This document shows positions 38,401 through 46,099 of a DNA stretch of 64,000 bases, in pieces. Location: contig CAZUUJ010000002.1 in assembly GCA_964623625.1 (NCBI GenBank), forward strand, positions 1 through 64,000, in the 5' to 3' direction. Positions within the stretch are counted from its first letter, which is position 1. Each line of letters starts with the position of its first letter. The stretch is from CAZLGM01 sp964623625 (GTDB lineage Bacteria; Desulfobacterota; Desulfobulbia; Desulfobulbales; Desulfocapsaceae). A program made the translations under genes and the position numbers. The notes beneath the pieces are model-generated. The model saw only the letters and a list, made by a program, of their open reading frames with translations, was not told the origin of the DNA and did no database searches.

Positions 38401-40244
38401 CTTACCTCCTCAATTCGACGTCTTTTTTCTGACTCATCAGTTGCCAGTCTGTTGAGTTCTTGTTCCAACGACACGATAGTACGTATCTTCGGGGAATCCA
38501 AAGAGCGAACACCAAGCCCAATGGATTTCCCTGTTATCCGGGTTGTTCCAAAAGAGGCATGGATAATGGATTGCTGATACAACTGACTTAAGGCACCCGA
38601 AGAAACAATTTCGTGAGAGGCGAGATAAACGGTGCCCATCTGGACTCCATCAGCACCTAAAAGGGCGGCTCTGGCACATGAGGTTTCATTAAAGATACCG
38701 CCTGCCAGAAAGAGAAAAACCTCTTTGCCTTCCGCGCTGAGTTGACGTTTTTTTCCCAGGGCTTCCTGGGCCAGGGTCAACGTTGTGTGTCTACCTATAT
38801 GGCCACCCGCCTCATTGCCCTCACAGACGACCAAGCGAATACCATTGTTCCATGCCAGTTGAGCAAGACCGATATCCGAGGTTACGTAAATGACTTCGAT
38901 TCCTTTTTGCTGTAATTCTAAAGCTTTGAAAGGATCTCCGGCAGAGATGATAACAAAGGGAGGTCTCGTTTTTTCCACCCAGGATAATTGTTCCTTCAGG
39001 TGGGGATTTTCAGGTAAGGTGATGATATTAACGGCATATGGGAATTTGCCCAGCAGTTTTTGGAGATCTGATAATTCGTTTTCTATTTCTTCGATCGATT
39101 TGATCCCAAGGGCTATTGTCGGTAAACCACCGGCTTTGGCAACGGCCAGGGAGAATTTGGGAACATCGCTGATGCAGGCCATAGCTCCCTGGATAAAAGG
39201 ATATTTTGTTCCCATGATTTCCGTGGCCCGACCCTTCAACATATTGGTCAGTGTTTGAGTACTGTCCTGTACGATGACAAGAGTTTCTTCTGTAAAACGG
39301 CTGATACTGTCCTCTGTTTCATTTCCGAACTGTTTGATAAACGAGCTTGCAGCAGCCGATTCAGGCCCGAGGGGAATAAGTTCGTCAGTGGTGAAATCAG
39401 CGGCAAACAGAGAAACCGATGTCGAAGAGATAACAGAAACCAGTTCCTTCATGCTACCGGTTGAATCATCGTCGGTATGCAAGCGGTCTCTTTGTAGTTT
39501 GATGTCTTTGACTGCACGGGAGTTCCCCCTGTCATGGGCTCTGAAATGCTGGTTTGAACCGATTGCTATGGGCATTGAGTGATCGATATCCAGCTTTTCC
39601 AGCTTTTTTGATTCAGGAGTTTGGTTTCCAAGATATTCGCTGGTTAAGCAGTGCAGGTTCTCGAAAATAACTCCATCAACTCCGCTTGCCAGACATGCGG
39701 CCGCTCCTTCCGGAGTGGTTATGCCACCCCAGATATGAACCGGTAGAGTGTCGATGTCGGATAACCAAATGGTCTCAAAGTAGGAAATCAGGGATAGAGT
39801 TGTTTCATTTCCAACATAACCGGATGATTCGTATCCTTTAACAGCAATACTTGACAAACAATCGATTTTGCCCAGACATGTCTTGATAAATTGCAGATCT
39901 CCGCTTATTACATGACAGTCGATCTGGTCATAAGAGGATGCCCGGGAAAAAAAATCATCAGGAATATGAGAAGAGAGATCAGGGAAGTATTCAATCCAGA
40001 CAGATTTGATTTGTTTTGTTACCAGAATATCCTGTATGCTATCAGAGAAAAATTGGCGGCTCGAGAGCTTCAAATCAATAGCTGAAAAACGTTCAATTCT
40101 CTTTGCCAGTTGAGCACTGGAGAGTTCTGAGACATCGACAATGATCGATATTCCAGCCTGGTCGATCAGTTGTTTAACAGAATGTGAAAAATAATGATGA
40201 TCCCAGAGAAATATGAGGGGTTGGAAAGGTTGTTTATGTTGCAT
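32445..40244 (-). CDS. Iterative type I lipid/polyketide synthase: (NMO)-ER-KS-AT-ACP-KR-DH
   Basis: One 2599-residue polypeptide. Domain order: a degenerate NMO-like TIM barrel (about 1-230); a FabK/PfaD-like flavin enoyl reductase (about 340-650, EAGGHIGRH with H482); a ketosynthase (about 698-1155, SACASSL with C901, ECHATSTLQGD with H1042, GHTLGAS with H1078); an acyltransferase (about 1250-1560, GHSMGE with S1342); one acyl carrier domain (about 1665-1745, DLAIQSSR, candidate phosphopantetheine Ser1704); a ketoreductase (about 2000-2280, GGGRGIT, S2184/Y2197); and a C-terminal double-hotdog dehydratase (LNDHQPV with H2338). It has all activities for full chain reduction. There is no thioesterase. 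It resembles Pfa-type PUFA and related lipid synthases, but the fused N-terminal reductase and single ACP are distinctive. A phosphopantetheinyl transferase must come from elsewhere. Confidence 0.92.
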   Translation of the reverse strand: MQHKQPFQPLIFLWDHHYFSHSVKQLIDQAGISIIVDVSELSSAQLAKRIERFSAIDLKLSSRQFFSDSIQDILVTKQIKSVWIEYFPDLSSHIPDDFFSRASSYDQIDCHVISGDLQFIKTCLGKIDCLSSIAVKGYESSGYVGNETTLSLISYFETIWLSDIDTLPVHIWGGITTPEGAAACLASGVDGVIFENLHCLTSEYLGNQTPESKKLEKLDIDHSMPIAIGSNQHFRAHDRGNSRAVKDIKLQRDRLHTDDDSTGSMKELVSVISSTSVSLFAADFTTDELIPLGPESAAASSFIKQFGNETEDSISRFTEETLVIVQDSTQTLTNMLKGRATEIMGTKYPFIQGAMACISDVPKFSLAVAKAGGLPTIALGIKSIEEIENELSDLQKLLGKFPYAVNIITLPENPHLKEQLSWVEKTRPPFVIISAGDPFKALELQQKGIEVIYVTSDIGLAQLAWNNGIRLVVCEGNEAGGHIGRHTTLTLAQEALGKKRQLSAEGKEVFLFLAGGIFNETSCARAALLGADGVQMGTVYLASHEIVSSGALSQLYQQSIIHASFGTTRITGKSIGLGVRSLDSPKIRTIVSLEQELNRLATDESEKRRRIEEVSIGSLFVAAKGRHPLSTEELTQEQCNIEGQFMSGVVAGLLNEAFSVQELHQHLTQGKLAGVRNHSRISLVTHIKRKKGQQRLEKERIAITGMAAINSLGNSPEEIWQACLSMKSGISQVSNDKWDHNSIYRPGSIMPGSTYCNVGAFISFDISRKELGLAPHVYQTMCEATKMTLWLAQNAIDDSKITHSDIPNHRIGVIVSQNAGEFASTLGELTLNTSAEEIERDILSFFDVVPKENISLVQAIQDGKLTIDDTTLLGRLNCAAAGYICNRYGFTGPSHAVTSACASSLTALYSAIQMIRTGALDAAIIGGGEELIIKASFLEFSALGALAGIGQHYSTPAAFSRPFDAQRSGMVLGEGGGMIVIERESVAIGRGAPILAYINGIGGSNNHRGMIESIAETQEIAIQNSFDDAGYQADQVDMIECHATSTLQGDIEEVKALSNIYPPNSSTVLTSIKSQIGHTLGASGIISLIRGVCAMRAGIYPPTINYDQPDSQIGLEEHGFRVLNQPEEWKTVNEARRFQVNSFGFGGANYVVQLEEAGQPDTRKDGAVPLTEIMTNIVGSDEEQEADKLGISFYSCLIDGQEKRVACLDKTLTQAAICKELQPILKQDFTLDKVQTSKLRDKGLYIGEPSTAQPFALVFAGQGSSYPQMGKQLYEEFDCIQHWLDTFNELCEFDLKNFLFSETNDELYSTKWVQPAVFSLEYAIYQQLRQFNIEPTALAGHSMGEICALCVADCFNYQDGIRIIIKRGELMEKAGQIANDPGSMMAVDAPIDFLEEHIAADTDLYFTNFNSPRQTVIGGTTDSIEQFKAVLDHEGYWNNVLPVSMVFHSPIMRSVMDEFRDFLSSIDMEKPQLPVISNVTNKAFPGETNQIIEILVTHLESPVYWQDNVLSLWNDYGVRTFLEIGPRNTLSNLIHDILPDALRIHCCFPEKETATFKHAIAQLYISWNLEADSILKLDITEQLSKQISGSSGSPKANKISQIVLEEIFSYALHGFGKYLKPVIIQAVRQKVDSTFDEHQLASYLPEGFDPTFEPESEQSVSADQDIEKLRLQEQVINIIMEATGYDRDEIKPEMDIRHDLAIQSSRIPVIIDAAEETFNISTSLEDFFTVKTINDLVDRISELMEEDENRSFQKTVAPETLLPIVEEGVTQTISDSERTINRMVFEKTEIIPQPVELQSIEASSTILLLILGDQIESSAIGSYFKKQYRADVISLLIQKENSGKNCINLFHLGETEQLIESLSSNNLLAGIVLITDDLAEHRLKLHEIDSFLFHYFLLFQHFLKSENRCFSIHLRQSQDILAFDSIITQSILGLYHTAIKEYKSLCFRSVITSERIEPEHLLNQALNCNNPIIELFLENDRIFTLKATQKPVPSTSKQQQKLSHGDVVVISGGGRGITAYLARRLAHFQCTCLLLGRSQLDPAVTSDMVRTQSGAWEDVVSTILEERYPTLSKQERIKKKKSLLDSIEIQRNCFLIEQLGAKVEYISCDITSKEMVDNVIRDIVKRYGKIDGIIHGAGLLRDGFIQLIDKSSFKEVMDVKLVGAAYLLEASIQNGLRFVIAFSSIAAAVGNTGQANYCMANRAMAAYIRSFCDRYPSILSKVFWLPPIEGAGMADTEEIKDIIRQNMGSNFFLNVDETAEIIMQELFYGPKQDHSVLPLRDVFQLDTALVDPIDPDSHWFSLDGFPMVDRIGFIDLSRKSILCHRTLSTDRDVWLNDHQPVKSIPHPIMSSVMAIESFFECSSFLFPYLEPTGMENIRFLQMVICPEGDRIPIEINGSLESFNNDRFTTQLELRQSENGPGQGSQHSRVCFTAQVITSASQTSLGSHQIDQITEEPPLTPSKIKEVYQKHSGLKGRYQVVDSIIYSSDKTLIGKMTYPEVDDFAGSQQSTFTYSHYLLEALMHTGFFITWMQDEVERGMVPVEIKTLLFSRVCQAGEELWLTGHLRHEDQTGVSIDAMATDRNGEIIMQIINLRMQWID

Positions 40245-40548
40245 AGGCAGATTGGGGCATCAATGGTACAAAGTCATAGTAAGTAATCTAACTACTAATT
40301 TTCACTATAATTTATTCACAAACTATTGCAAAACAGAAACAATGGAATTGGTGCAAAATTGATTTTAATTTTAGAATTACGAAGGAATCACAACATAACG
40401 GTAAATGAATTATTCAGCCATTATAACGGCCAACGGTCTTACAGCGACCTCCGGGATTATAGCTGAAGATATAAATCAAAACAAATAGCATCCTCAGCCT
40501 GATAATCCTTGTTATCTTTTTTCAGTTATAACAGAAGGAACTGTTTCA
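40245..40548. other. Divergent intergenic region between synthase and GNAT gene
   Basis: This 304-bp AT-rich interval has no gene. It must hold the promoters for the synthase (minus) and the GNAT gene (plus). A plausible minus-strand promoter is listed separately. An ACAGAAGGAAC ribosome binding site for the plus-strand gene ends just before ATG 40549. No clear operator or riboswitch was seen. Confidence 0.6.
40304..40331 (-). promoter_or_regulatory. Candidate sigma-70 promoter for the synthase operon
   Basis: On the minus strand TTGCAA (-35, 40326-40331) and TATAGT (-10, 40304-40309) are separated by 16 bases in an AT-rich stretch. This would place the transcript start about 50 bases before the synthase ATG. 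It was identified by eye only. Confidence 0.35.
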
Positions 40549-41679
40549 ATGTCAGTTTCAGTCAAAGAAGTTCGAACATCTCAGGAAATGAAAGCCTTTC
40601 TGCAACTCCCGTTTACTCTGTACAGGGACAGTCCGTACTGGGTTCCAGAGTTAATCAGCATCGAAAAAGAAACGTTTAATCCCCGAAAAAATCCGAGTTA
40701 TCAGGATGCTGAAGCAAAACTGTTCATAGCCCAAAAGGATGGAGATGTTGTCGGCAGGATTGTCGGATTGGACAATAAGATTGCAAACAAAAAATATAAT
40801 ACGAAAAATCTTCGGTTTGGCTGGTTTGAATCTATCAACGATAACAGGGTATCATCAGCTCTTTTTGGGGCGGTTTTTTCCTGGGCAAAGGAGCTCGGGA
40901 TGGAGACGGTCACAGGGCCGCATGGATTTACAGATCTTGATAAGCTGGGAATGTTGATTGAAGGTTTCGATCAGCTGTCTACAATTGCCGTCTATTATAA
41001 TCATCCCTACTATATTGATCTAGTTGAACATTCCGGTTTTACCAAAGAGATAGACTATTGGGAATTTTTTGCCAGTCTTCCCTCTAGAAATGAGATCCCG
41101 CCAAAATTGTTAAGAATTGCGGAACGGGTGAAGAACAGAAGCAGGGCCAGACTGATCGAGTTTACAAGTAGACGACATGTTATGTCCAGAGTCCCGGAGG
41201 TTTTTAAGCTGTTGAATGAGACATTCGACCAATTGTATGGCTCTACTCCACTTTCCGACAAACAGATCAGCTATTATGCAAAAAAATATATTCCACTTGT
41301 CGATAAAGAGTTGTTCAAAGTTATGGTCAACAGGAAGGATGAAGTCGTCGGCTTTATGATATCGATGCCCAACCTGTCAAGAGCATTCAGGAAATCAAAG
41401 GGAAGGCTGTTACCATTTGGCTGGTATTATATCCTCAAGGATTTTAAAAAAGGGAACGTCATCGATTTTTACCTTGCCGGTGTAAAAGAGGAGTACAGAG
41501 GGGTTGGGCTTGATCTGGTTATGGTCCTTGAGTCCATCCGGTCAGCGAGGAAAAAGGGATTTCTCTATGCTGAGTCGAATCCAGAGTTGGAAACAAATAA
41601 GAACATCCATATCCAGTGGAAGAGTTACAATCCACGATTACATAAAAAGAGAAGAATATATAAAAAGGTCCTGATCTAA
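40549..41679 (+). CDS. GNAT-fold acyltransferase paralogue, divergent to synthase
   Basis: The 376-residue product has the LPFTLYRDSPYWVPEL block near residue 20, KLFIAQKDGDVVGRIVGLDN, and a C-terminal GNAT region with GVKEEYRGVGLDLVMV, the Q/R-x-x-G-x-G/A type acetyl-CoA loop. It ends in HKKRRIYKKVL. The same blocks appear in the protein at 31229-32377 on the other side of the synthase gene. It is transcribed away from the synthase, with a 304-bp shared promoter region. The duplicated GNAT pair bracketing a thioesterase-less synthase suggests a role in off-loading or acyl transfer (inference). Confidence 0.78.
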   Translation: MSVSVKEVRTSQEMKAFLQLPFTLYRDSPYWVPELISIEKETFNPRKNPSYQDAEAKLFIAQKDGDVVGRIVGLDNKIANKKYNTKNLRFGWFESINDNRVSSALFGAVFSWAKELGMETVTGPHGFTDLDKLGMLIEGFDQLSTIAVYYNHPYYIDLVEHSGFTKEIDYWEFFASLPSRNEIPPKLLRIAERVKNRSRARLIEFTSRRHVMSRVPEVFKLLNETFDQLYGSTPLSDKQISYYAKKYIPLVDKELFKVMVNRKDEVVGFMISMPNLSRAFRKSKGRLLPFGWYYILKDFKKGNVIDFYLAGVKEEYRGVGLDLVMVLESIRSARKKGFLYAESNPELETNKNIHIQWKSYNPRLHKKRRIYKKVLI

Positions 41680-42976
41680 AAGTCCCATTGCAGATAGAAC
41701 CCATGATAATTGCTGCCTCCGGTGATATCACCATAGATGGTGGAACTGCTGAAAAGGCCTGAGCGGTGATGGATGTGGTAGCCAAACCAGAGATTCCTTA
41801 ACAAATCCACATTGAGAAGATCACCGATGTTACAGCCCAGTGAGATATTCATATAGGTAAGAATATGTGAAGAGGTATAATTGTTTTTCAACAAAAATCG
41901 CTGTTCTACCAAGGGGATAAGGTTGGCATATGATATCCCGGTTGCTGCCCCTATGCGCCAGAGAAAAGGGAATTTAAAGGGGTAAAATGCTTTTAGCGCC
42001 AACACGTATTCCTGGGTCTGTGTTTGAGAATAGGAGTGGATATGATGAATGAATCCGGGAGTGATATACAGATCAATAGGGGTGTCAAAGAGATCGTCAA
42101 CTACCCGGTGGCCATAGAAAATTGAGATAAGCTGATTGTTGTGAATATCGGCTTCCACCTCACCTTGATAAAAGTCGGTAATTGAGCTGCTCGTTGCCCA
42201 TCCGTGGCCAATTTGAATGTAATTCTTTCTTTTGTTTTCTGACGAACCGGTGTTGTTTGCTCCATTGAAATAACCTATACCTGCGTAGATCTGAGAGTGG
42301 TAGTCCGTATCGATCTGCCGACTCGCGGCGGCCTGGGGATCAAGCAGGGTCGCACTGAGTCCTCCGATGAGGGCGACATGATCGGTTAAAAAATAGCGGC
42401 CATCGATACCCAGGGTGAGATCGATGCCTGCCGATAGCTGTTCCTGGTCCAGGCCATACTGAAAGCTGTTGAAATCATCACTTTTAAAACGAGCTGCGGC
42501 AAACGGACGTAACGTAAGATTTCCGTTTGAATTTTTTTCTCAAACCGAATTCGGCCATAAAAACGGTCGCCGGTTGCCCTCATCAGTTCAATGTCCAGTT
42601 TGCTGTCCGGGTTTGGGAGATAACGAAGCTGGCCGCCGATATCGAGTTTATCTTCTGCGAGCCCATCGTACTCTTCCGGCAGGTTGAAACGACGAATGCG
42701 GGCAACTGTACTTAACCGCCATTCTTTGGTCTCAAGGACTTTATACCCTGCTTCAAGGCCGTTTATAAAAAAGGTCTGATTTTCAAAATAGATAAGTGGT
42801 ACAAGTAGGCTGGTATTGACCGCATCGTGATTTGTGTACGGTATTGTTGTTGTGCTCAAGGCCACAGCAATGCCGAATGGTTCATACTCTTTTAAAACCG
42901 TTTTCTCTGTTTCTCCGGCAGCATGAACAACCGGCAGAATGAGCAGCAGAAAGGTAAAAAACAGAGACTTGGACAT
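41676..42976 (-). pseudogene. MipA/OmpV-like outer-membrane barrel, frameshifted
   Basis: The frame starting at ATG 42976 has a signal peptide (MSKSLFFTFLLLILPVVHA) and an N-terminal MipA/OmpV-like barrel region, but runs into a wrong frame after FEKK. The other frame is open from about 42537 down to 41676 and continues the barrel (NSNGNLTLRPFAAARF and on to the terminal FYLQWDF). The break is at a run of seven A (coding strand; 42532-42538). One extra A would restore a single protein of about 433 residues. The C-terminal third resembles PagL-type lipid A deacylases (H-x-S in HHRSG), though weakly. The cause may be a sequencing error, real decay, phase variation or -1 slippage. Confidence 0.7.
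42532..42538 (-). other. A7 homopolymer at the barrel-gene frameshift
   Basis: Seven T on the plus strand (A7 in the gene) sit exactly where the open frame changes. Eight A would read E-K-K-N-S-N-G and continue in the downstream open frame. A7 is also a classical -1 ribosomal slippage sequence, so translation through it is possible. Confidence 0.75.
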
Positions 42977-43145
42977 CAGCTGGATGAGTTGATATGTTGA
43001 ATTTATCGGTAGTTTCCTGTGTGAGCGGATAGCGGAAAAGTATGGTGCCCGTCAATAAAGCACAGAAGACTGGTAATCGCAAATTCATATTGCAGGAATC
43101 TGTTAACAGCCGCGGCTCTGTCTGCAATGAGCAGGAGTAGTTGAA

Positions 43146-44216
43146 ATGGCAAATATTTTATATGGGGTCCATGGGACAGGGCATGGTCATGCCGTTCGGG
43201 CGCGGACAATTGCCCAAAATTATCCTCAACATAATTTCCTGTTTGTCAGTAATGATGACGGCTATAACCTACTCAATCCCAAGAATAATGTATTGAAATT
43301 GCCGTCTTATCCCAGTCCTGTCAATAATCATACAATACAGATTGCGCGAGCGATGGCAGGCTATTGCAAAACAGATCTCAATGATTCGTCATATCGAGTG
43401 AAAACAATTGGGCTTGTGGAGCCATTCAAGCCTGAGTTAGCCATCACCGACTATGAGCCGAATATCCCCTGGATGAGCATGACTTTGGGTATTCCCTGCC
43501 TTTCCATTGATAATCAGCATATTGTTCGTTTCGGTAGTCTTCGAATCCCCTTTTCCAAGCGGATCGACTTGGCTATGATGCGGGTGGCCATGTTCCTGCA
43601 ATTTAGAATCATTCAGAATTTCATGGTAGTCTCATTTTTTGACATAGACATGAAATCGACAGATCGGGTAACATTCTTCCCGCCGTTGCTGCGAAAGGAA
43701 GTTGTTGATCGTTCCCCTTCCGAAAAAGAGTTTGTTCTTGCCTATCACGGTTATGCAACAACAAAAAAGTTCCACGCTTTTCTCCAGTCAATACCGCGCC
43801 CGGTCTACTGTTATGGAGGAAATATCGAAGACAGGGCCGGTAATGTGACCTATAAAAAGAACTCCACAGAGGGCTTTCTTGATGACCTGGCCTGCTGTCA
43901 CTATATTGTCTGCAGTGCCGGCCATACCCTTATATCCGAGGCTCTCTATTATGGTAAACCGGTGATGGCCTTTCCAATCAAAAATGCGTTTGAGCAATAT
44001 CTCAACGGATACTATATCGCTAAACAGGGATTCGGCATGCTCAATGATGCCTTTCGACCGTCGATGGATTGTCTTGATGTTTTTGAGAAGAAATGGGAAG
44101 TTTATAAGGCGACTATTGCCACCAGGTCATTCAACGGAAATCAAAGAATATTTTCAACTCTTGACCATTTTTTTCAAACAAAGCAGTATACTATGCAGGA
44201 TAACAACGCTTTGTAA
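43146..44216 (+). CDS. MurG/GT28-like glycosyltransferase
   Basis: The 356-residue GT-B type protein opens with ILYGVHGTGHGHAVRARTIA, the glycine/histidine-rich loop of MurG-like and MJ1255-type transferases. Its C-terminal donor-binding region is CSAGHTLISEALYYGKPVMAFPI, equivalent to the GGxxT/SxxEA motif of family GT28. No membrane helices are evident. It would add a sugar to a lipid or glycan at the inner face of the membrane. It heads the plus-strand polysaccharide cluster that continues to 51.1 kb. A 169-bp divergent spacer separates it from the barrel gene. Confidence 0.8.
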   Translation: MANILYGVHGTGHGHAVRARTIAQNYPQHNFLFVSNDDGYNLLNPKNNVLKLPSYPSPVNNHTIQIARAMAGYCKTDLNDSSYRVKTIGLVEPFKPELAITDYEPNIPWMSMTLGIPCLSIDNQHIVRFGSLRIPFSKRIDLAMMRVAMFLQFRIIQNFMVVSFFDIDMKSTDRVTFFPPLLRKEVVDRSPSEKEFVLAYHGYATTKKFHAFLQSIPRPVYCYGGNIEDRAGNVTYKKNSTEGFLDDLACCHYIVCSAGHTLISEALYYGKPVMAFPIKNAFEQYLNGYYIAKQGFGMLNDAFRPSMDCLDVFEKKWEVYKATIATRSFNGNQRIFSTLDHFFQTKQYTMQDNNAL

Positions 44217-44280
44217 AAGAACCTCAATCCCGAGCACCCCGAAGAATGATGTTGGTTGATCATTTTCTTACAACCACAGA

Positions 44281-46098
44281 GTGTCAATAGTGTCTGACTA
44301 TCAACTCATTACCGCAAAAGCAACTGAGTGTTGGCTACGGATTCAGGAGAAGCTGAGATATCTCTATATACGGTTATTTCACCTGAAGAAATTCAGTTTC
44401 ATAGAAGGTTCTTTGCCCGACCTTATTCTCCATAATAAGTTATTTGATTCATCTTTTTATCTGAGCCAGAAACCTGGGGTGAAAGGGACTCCCGGAAAGT
44501 TGCTGCAACACTATCTGCTCAAAGGATTCGTTTCCGGTCTGGACCCGCATCCCCTGTTCAGTTCGTCCTATTATCTTGCCAAGAATCCTGAAATTGAGAT
44601 ATCCGGAATAAACCCCCTGGTTCATTATTTAGAGTCAGAGCTTCATCATAAAAAAAATCCACATCCTCTCTTTGATATTTCTTACTATCTTGACCAAAAT
44701 CCGGACGTGGCTGAGTCCGGCCTGGATCCGCTCCTTCATTATCTTGAGTTTGGATGTCAAGAAAACAGGTCTCCTCATCCTTTATTCTGCCCATTTGCCT
44801 ATCTGTATAAACATAAACAGTTAATCGGCCCCCAGGTCAATCCACTCATCCATTTTGTTCTCCACGGTCAACAGGATATTCATCCTTTATTCAATGGGTC
44901 ATATTATCTTCAGCAGAACCCTGGAGCTATTGATTCCGGAATGAATCCGATGGTTCATTTTTTGCAATACGGTTTTAAACAGGAACAGGACCTTTATCTG
45001 TATAAAAAACGAGAGATCAGAACAGAGGTTAAAATTATTTTGATCTTTGATAATGTTGTGCCTCGTTTTGATAGGGATTCCGGTTCTTTGCGCTTGTTCA
45101 ATATGATAACAATACTGGTGGAGTCGGGTTTCAAGGTCATCTTATGGGCTGAGGCGGAACCGGGAGACGAGTCGTATATTGAGGCCCTGGAAGCGTTAGA
45201 TGTCAAACTACCATACAAAGAGGATGGCATTGCTGACTACCTGTTCAACTGCGGAGATACCATTGATCTGGTTATTCTCCACCGTTTGACCATAGCTGAT
45301 CAATATCTTGAATACGCCTTGGCCCTCCTGCATGCGAAGCTTGTTATTGACACGGTTGATCTTTCATTTCTACGGGAAGAACGGGAGGCCCGACTGAAAG
45401 GAGTTCAGGTAAACAACACAATGAAAATGCAGGAACTGCACTATGCCCGGTGCGTTGATCAGATTTTTGTCGTCAGTCCTGTAGAGAAAGAAATATTGAA
45501 AAAAGAAGGTCTGAAAGAAAAAATATCGGTGGTAACAAATATCCATTCAGAGGAGATGATGAACACTCCCTTTGAACAAAGAGAGGGCCTGTTATTCATC
45601 GGTGGTTTTAAACACATCCCCAATATCGATGGCATCAGATGGTTTGTGCGCTCCATCTTCCCGCTTCTTATGAAACAGAACCGGAATATGCATCTTACTA
45701 TTGTTGGAAGCTATCCTCCTGATGAGATACGGTCCTTGGCTTGTGACACAATAACGGTAACAGGATATGTGGAAGATGTTGCCCCCTATTTCGAGAAGGC
45801 AAGAGTGTTTGTCAGCCCCCTGCGATATGGCGCTGGTGTAAAAGGAAAAATTGGACAGAGCATGGCTTTCGGGTTGCCTGTAGTAACAACCAGCATAGGC
45901 GCGGAAGGAATGCACCTTACAGATGGTCATAGTGCCATGATTGTCGATGAAGAAGAGTCTTTTGCCAGGGAAGTTCTCCATGTTTACTCCGATCCCCGGC
46001 TGTGGGACAAGCTTTCCAGCGAAGCCAGGAAGATTATTGAACGCCACTACACTCCGGTTGTTGTGAAAGAAGCGCTGTTGGAGGCGATACGAGGTTGA
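44281..46098 (+). CDS. GT4 glycosyltransferase with N-terminal HPLF repeat array
   Basis: The 605-residue protein has two parts. Residues about 45-235 hold five imperfect repeats of about 35-40 residues with the core HPLF-x2-SYYL-x2-NP-x6-G-x-NPL-x-HYL. The rest is a GT-B glycosyltransferase with VPRFDRDSGSLRLFNM at its start and LFIGGFKHIPNIDGI, VSPLRYGAGVKGKIGQSMAFGLPVV in the donor domain. Such repeats occur in large surface-glycan transferases and may bind the polymer or a partner. The start is GTG 44281 (or GTG 44290) with no strong ribosome binding site. The next gene begins 1 base after its stop. Confidence 0.82.
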   Translation: MSIVSDYQLITAKATECWLRIQEKLRYLYIRLFHLKKFSFIEGSLPDLILHNKLFDSSFYLSQKPGVKGTPGKLLQHYLLKGFVSGLDPHPLFSSSYYLAKNPEIEISGINPLVHYLESELHHKKNPHPLFDISYYLDQNPDVAESGLDPLLHYLEFGCQENRSPHPLFCPFAYLYKHKQLIGPQVNPLIHFVLHGQQDIHPLFNGSYYLQQNPGAIDSGMNPMVHFLQYGFKQEQDLYLYKKREIRTEVKIILIFDNVVPRFDRDSGSLRLFNMITILVESGFKVILWAEAEPGDESYIEALEALDVKLPYKEDGIADYLFNCGDTIDLVILHRLTIADQYLEYALALLHAKLVIDTVDLSFLREEREARLKGVQVNNTMKMQELHYARCVDQIFVVSPVEKEILKKEGLKEKISVVTNIHSEEMMNTPFEQREGLLFIGGFKHIPNIDGIRWFVRSIFPLLMKQNRNMHLTIVGSYPPDEIRSLACDTITVTGYVEDVAPYFEKARVFVSPLRYGAGVKGKIGQSMAFGLPVVTTSIGAEGMHLTDGHSAMIVDEEESFAREVLHVYSDPRLWDKLSSEARKIIERHYTPVVVKEALLEAIRG

Positions 46099-46099
46099 A

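Noticed and set aside
38890..39258. Plus-strand frame opposite the synthase
   Set aside because: It lies fully inside the enoyl-reductase domain coding region on the other strand and has no independent support.
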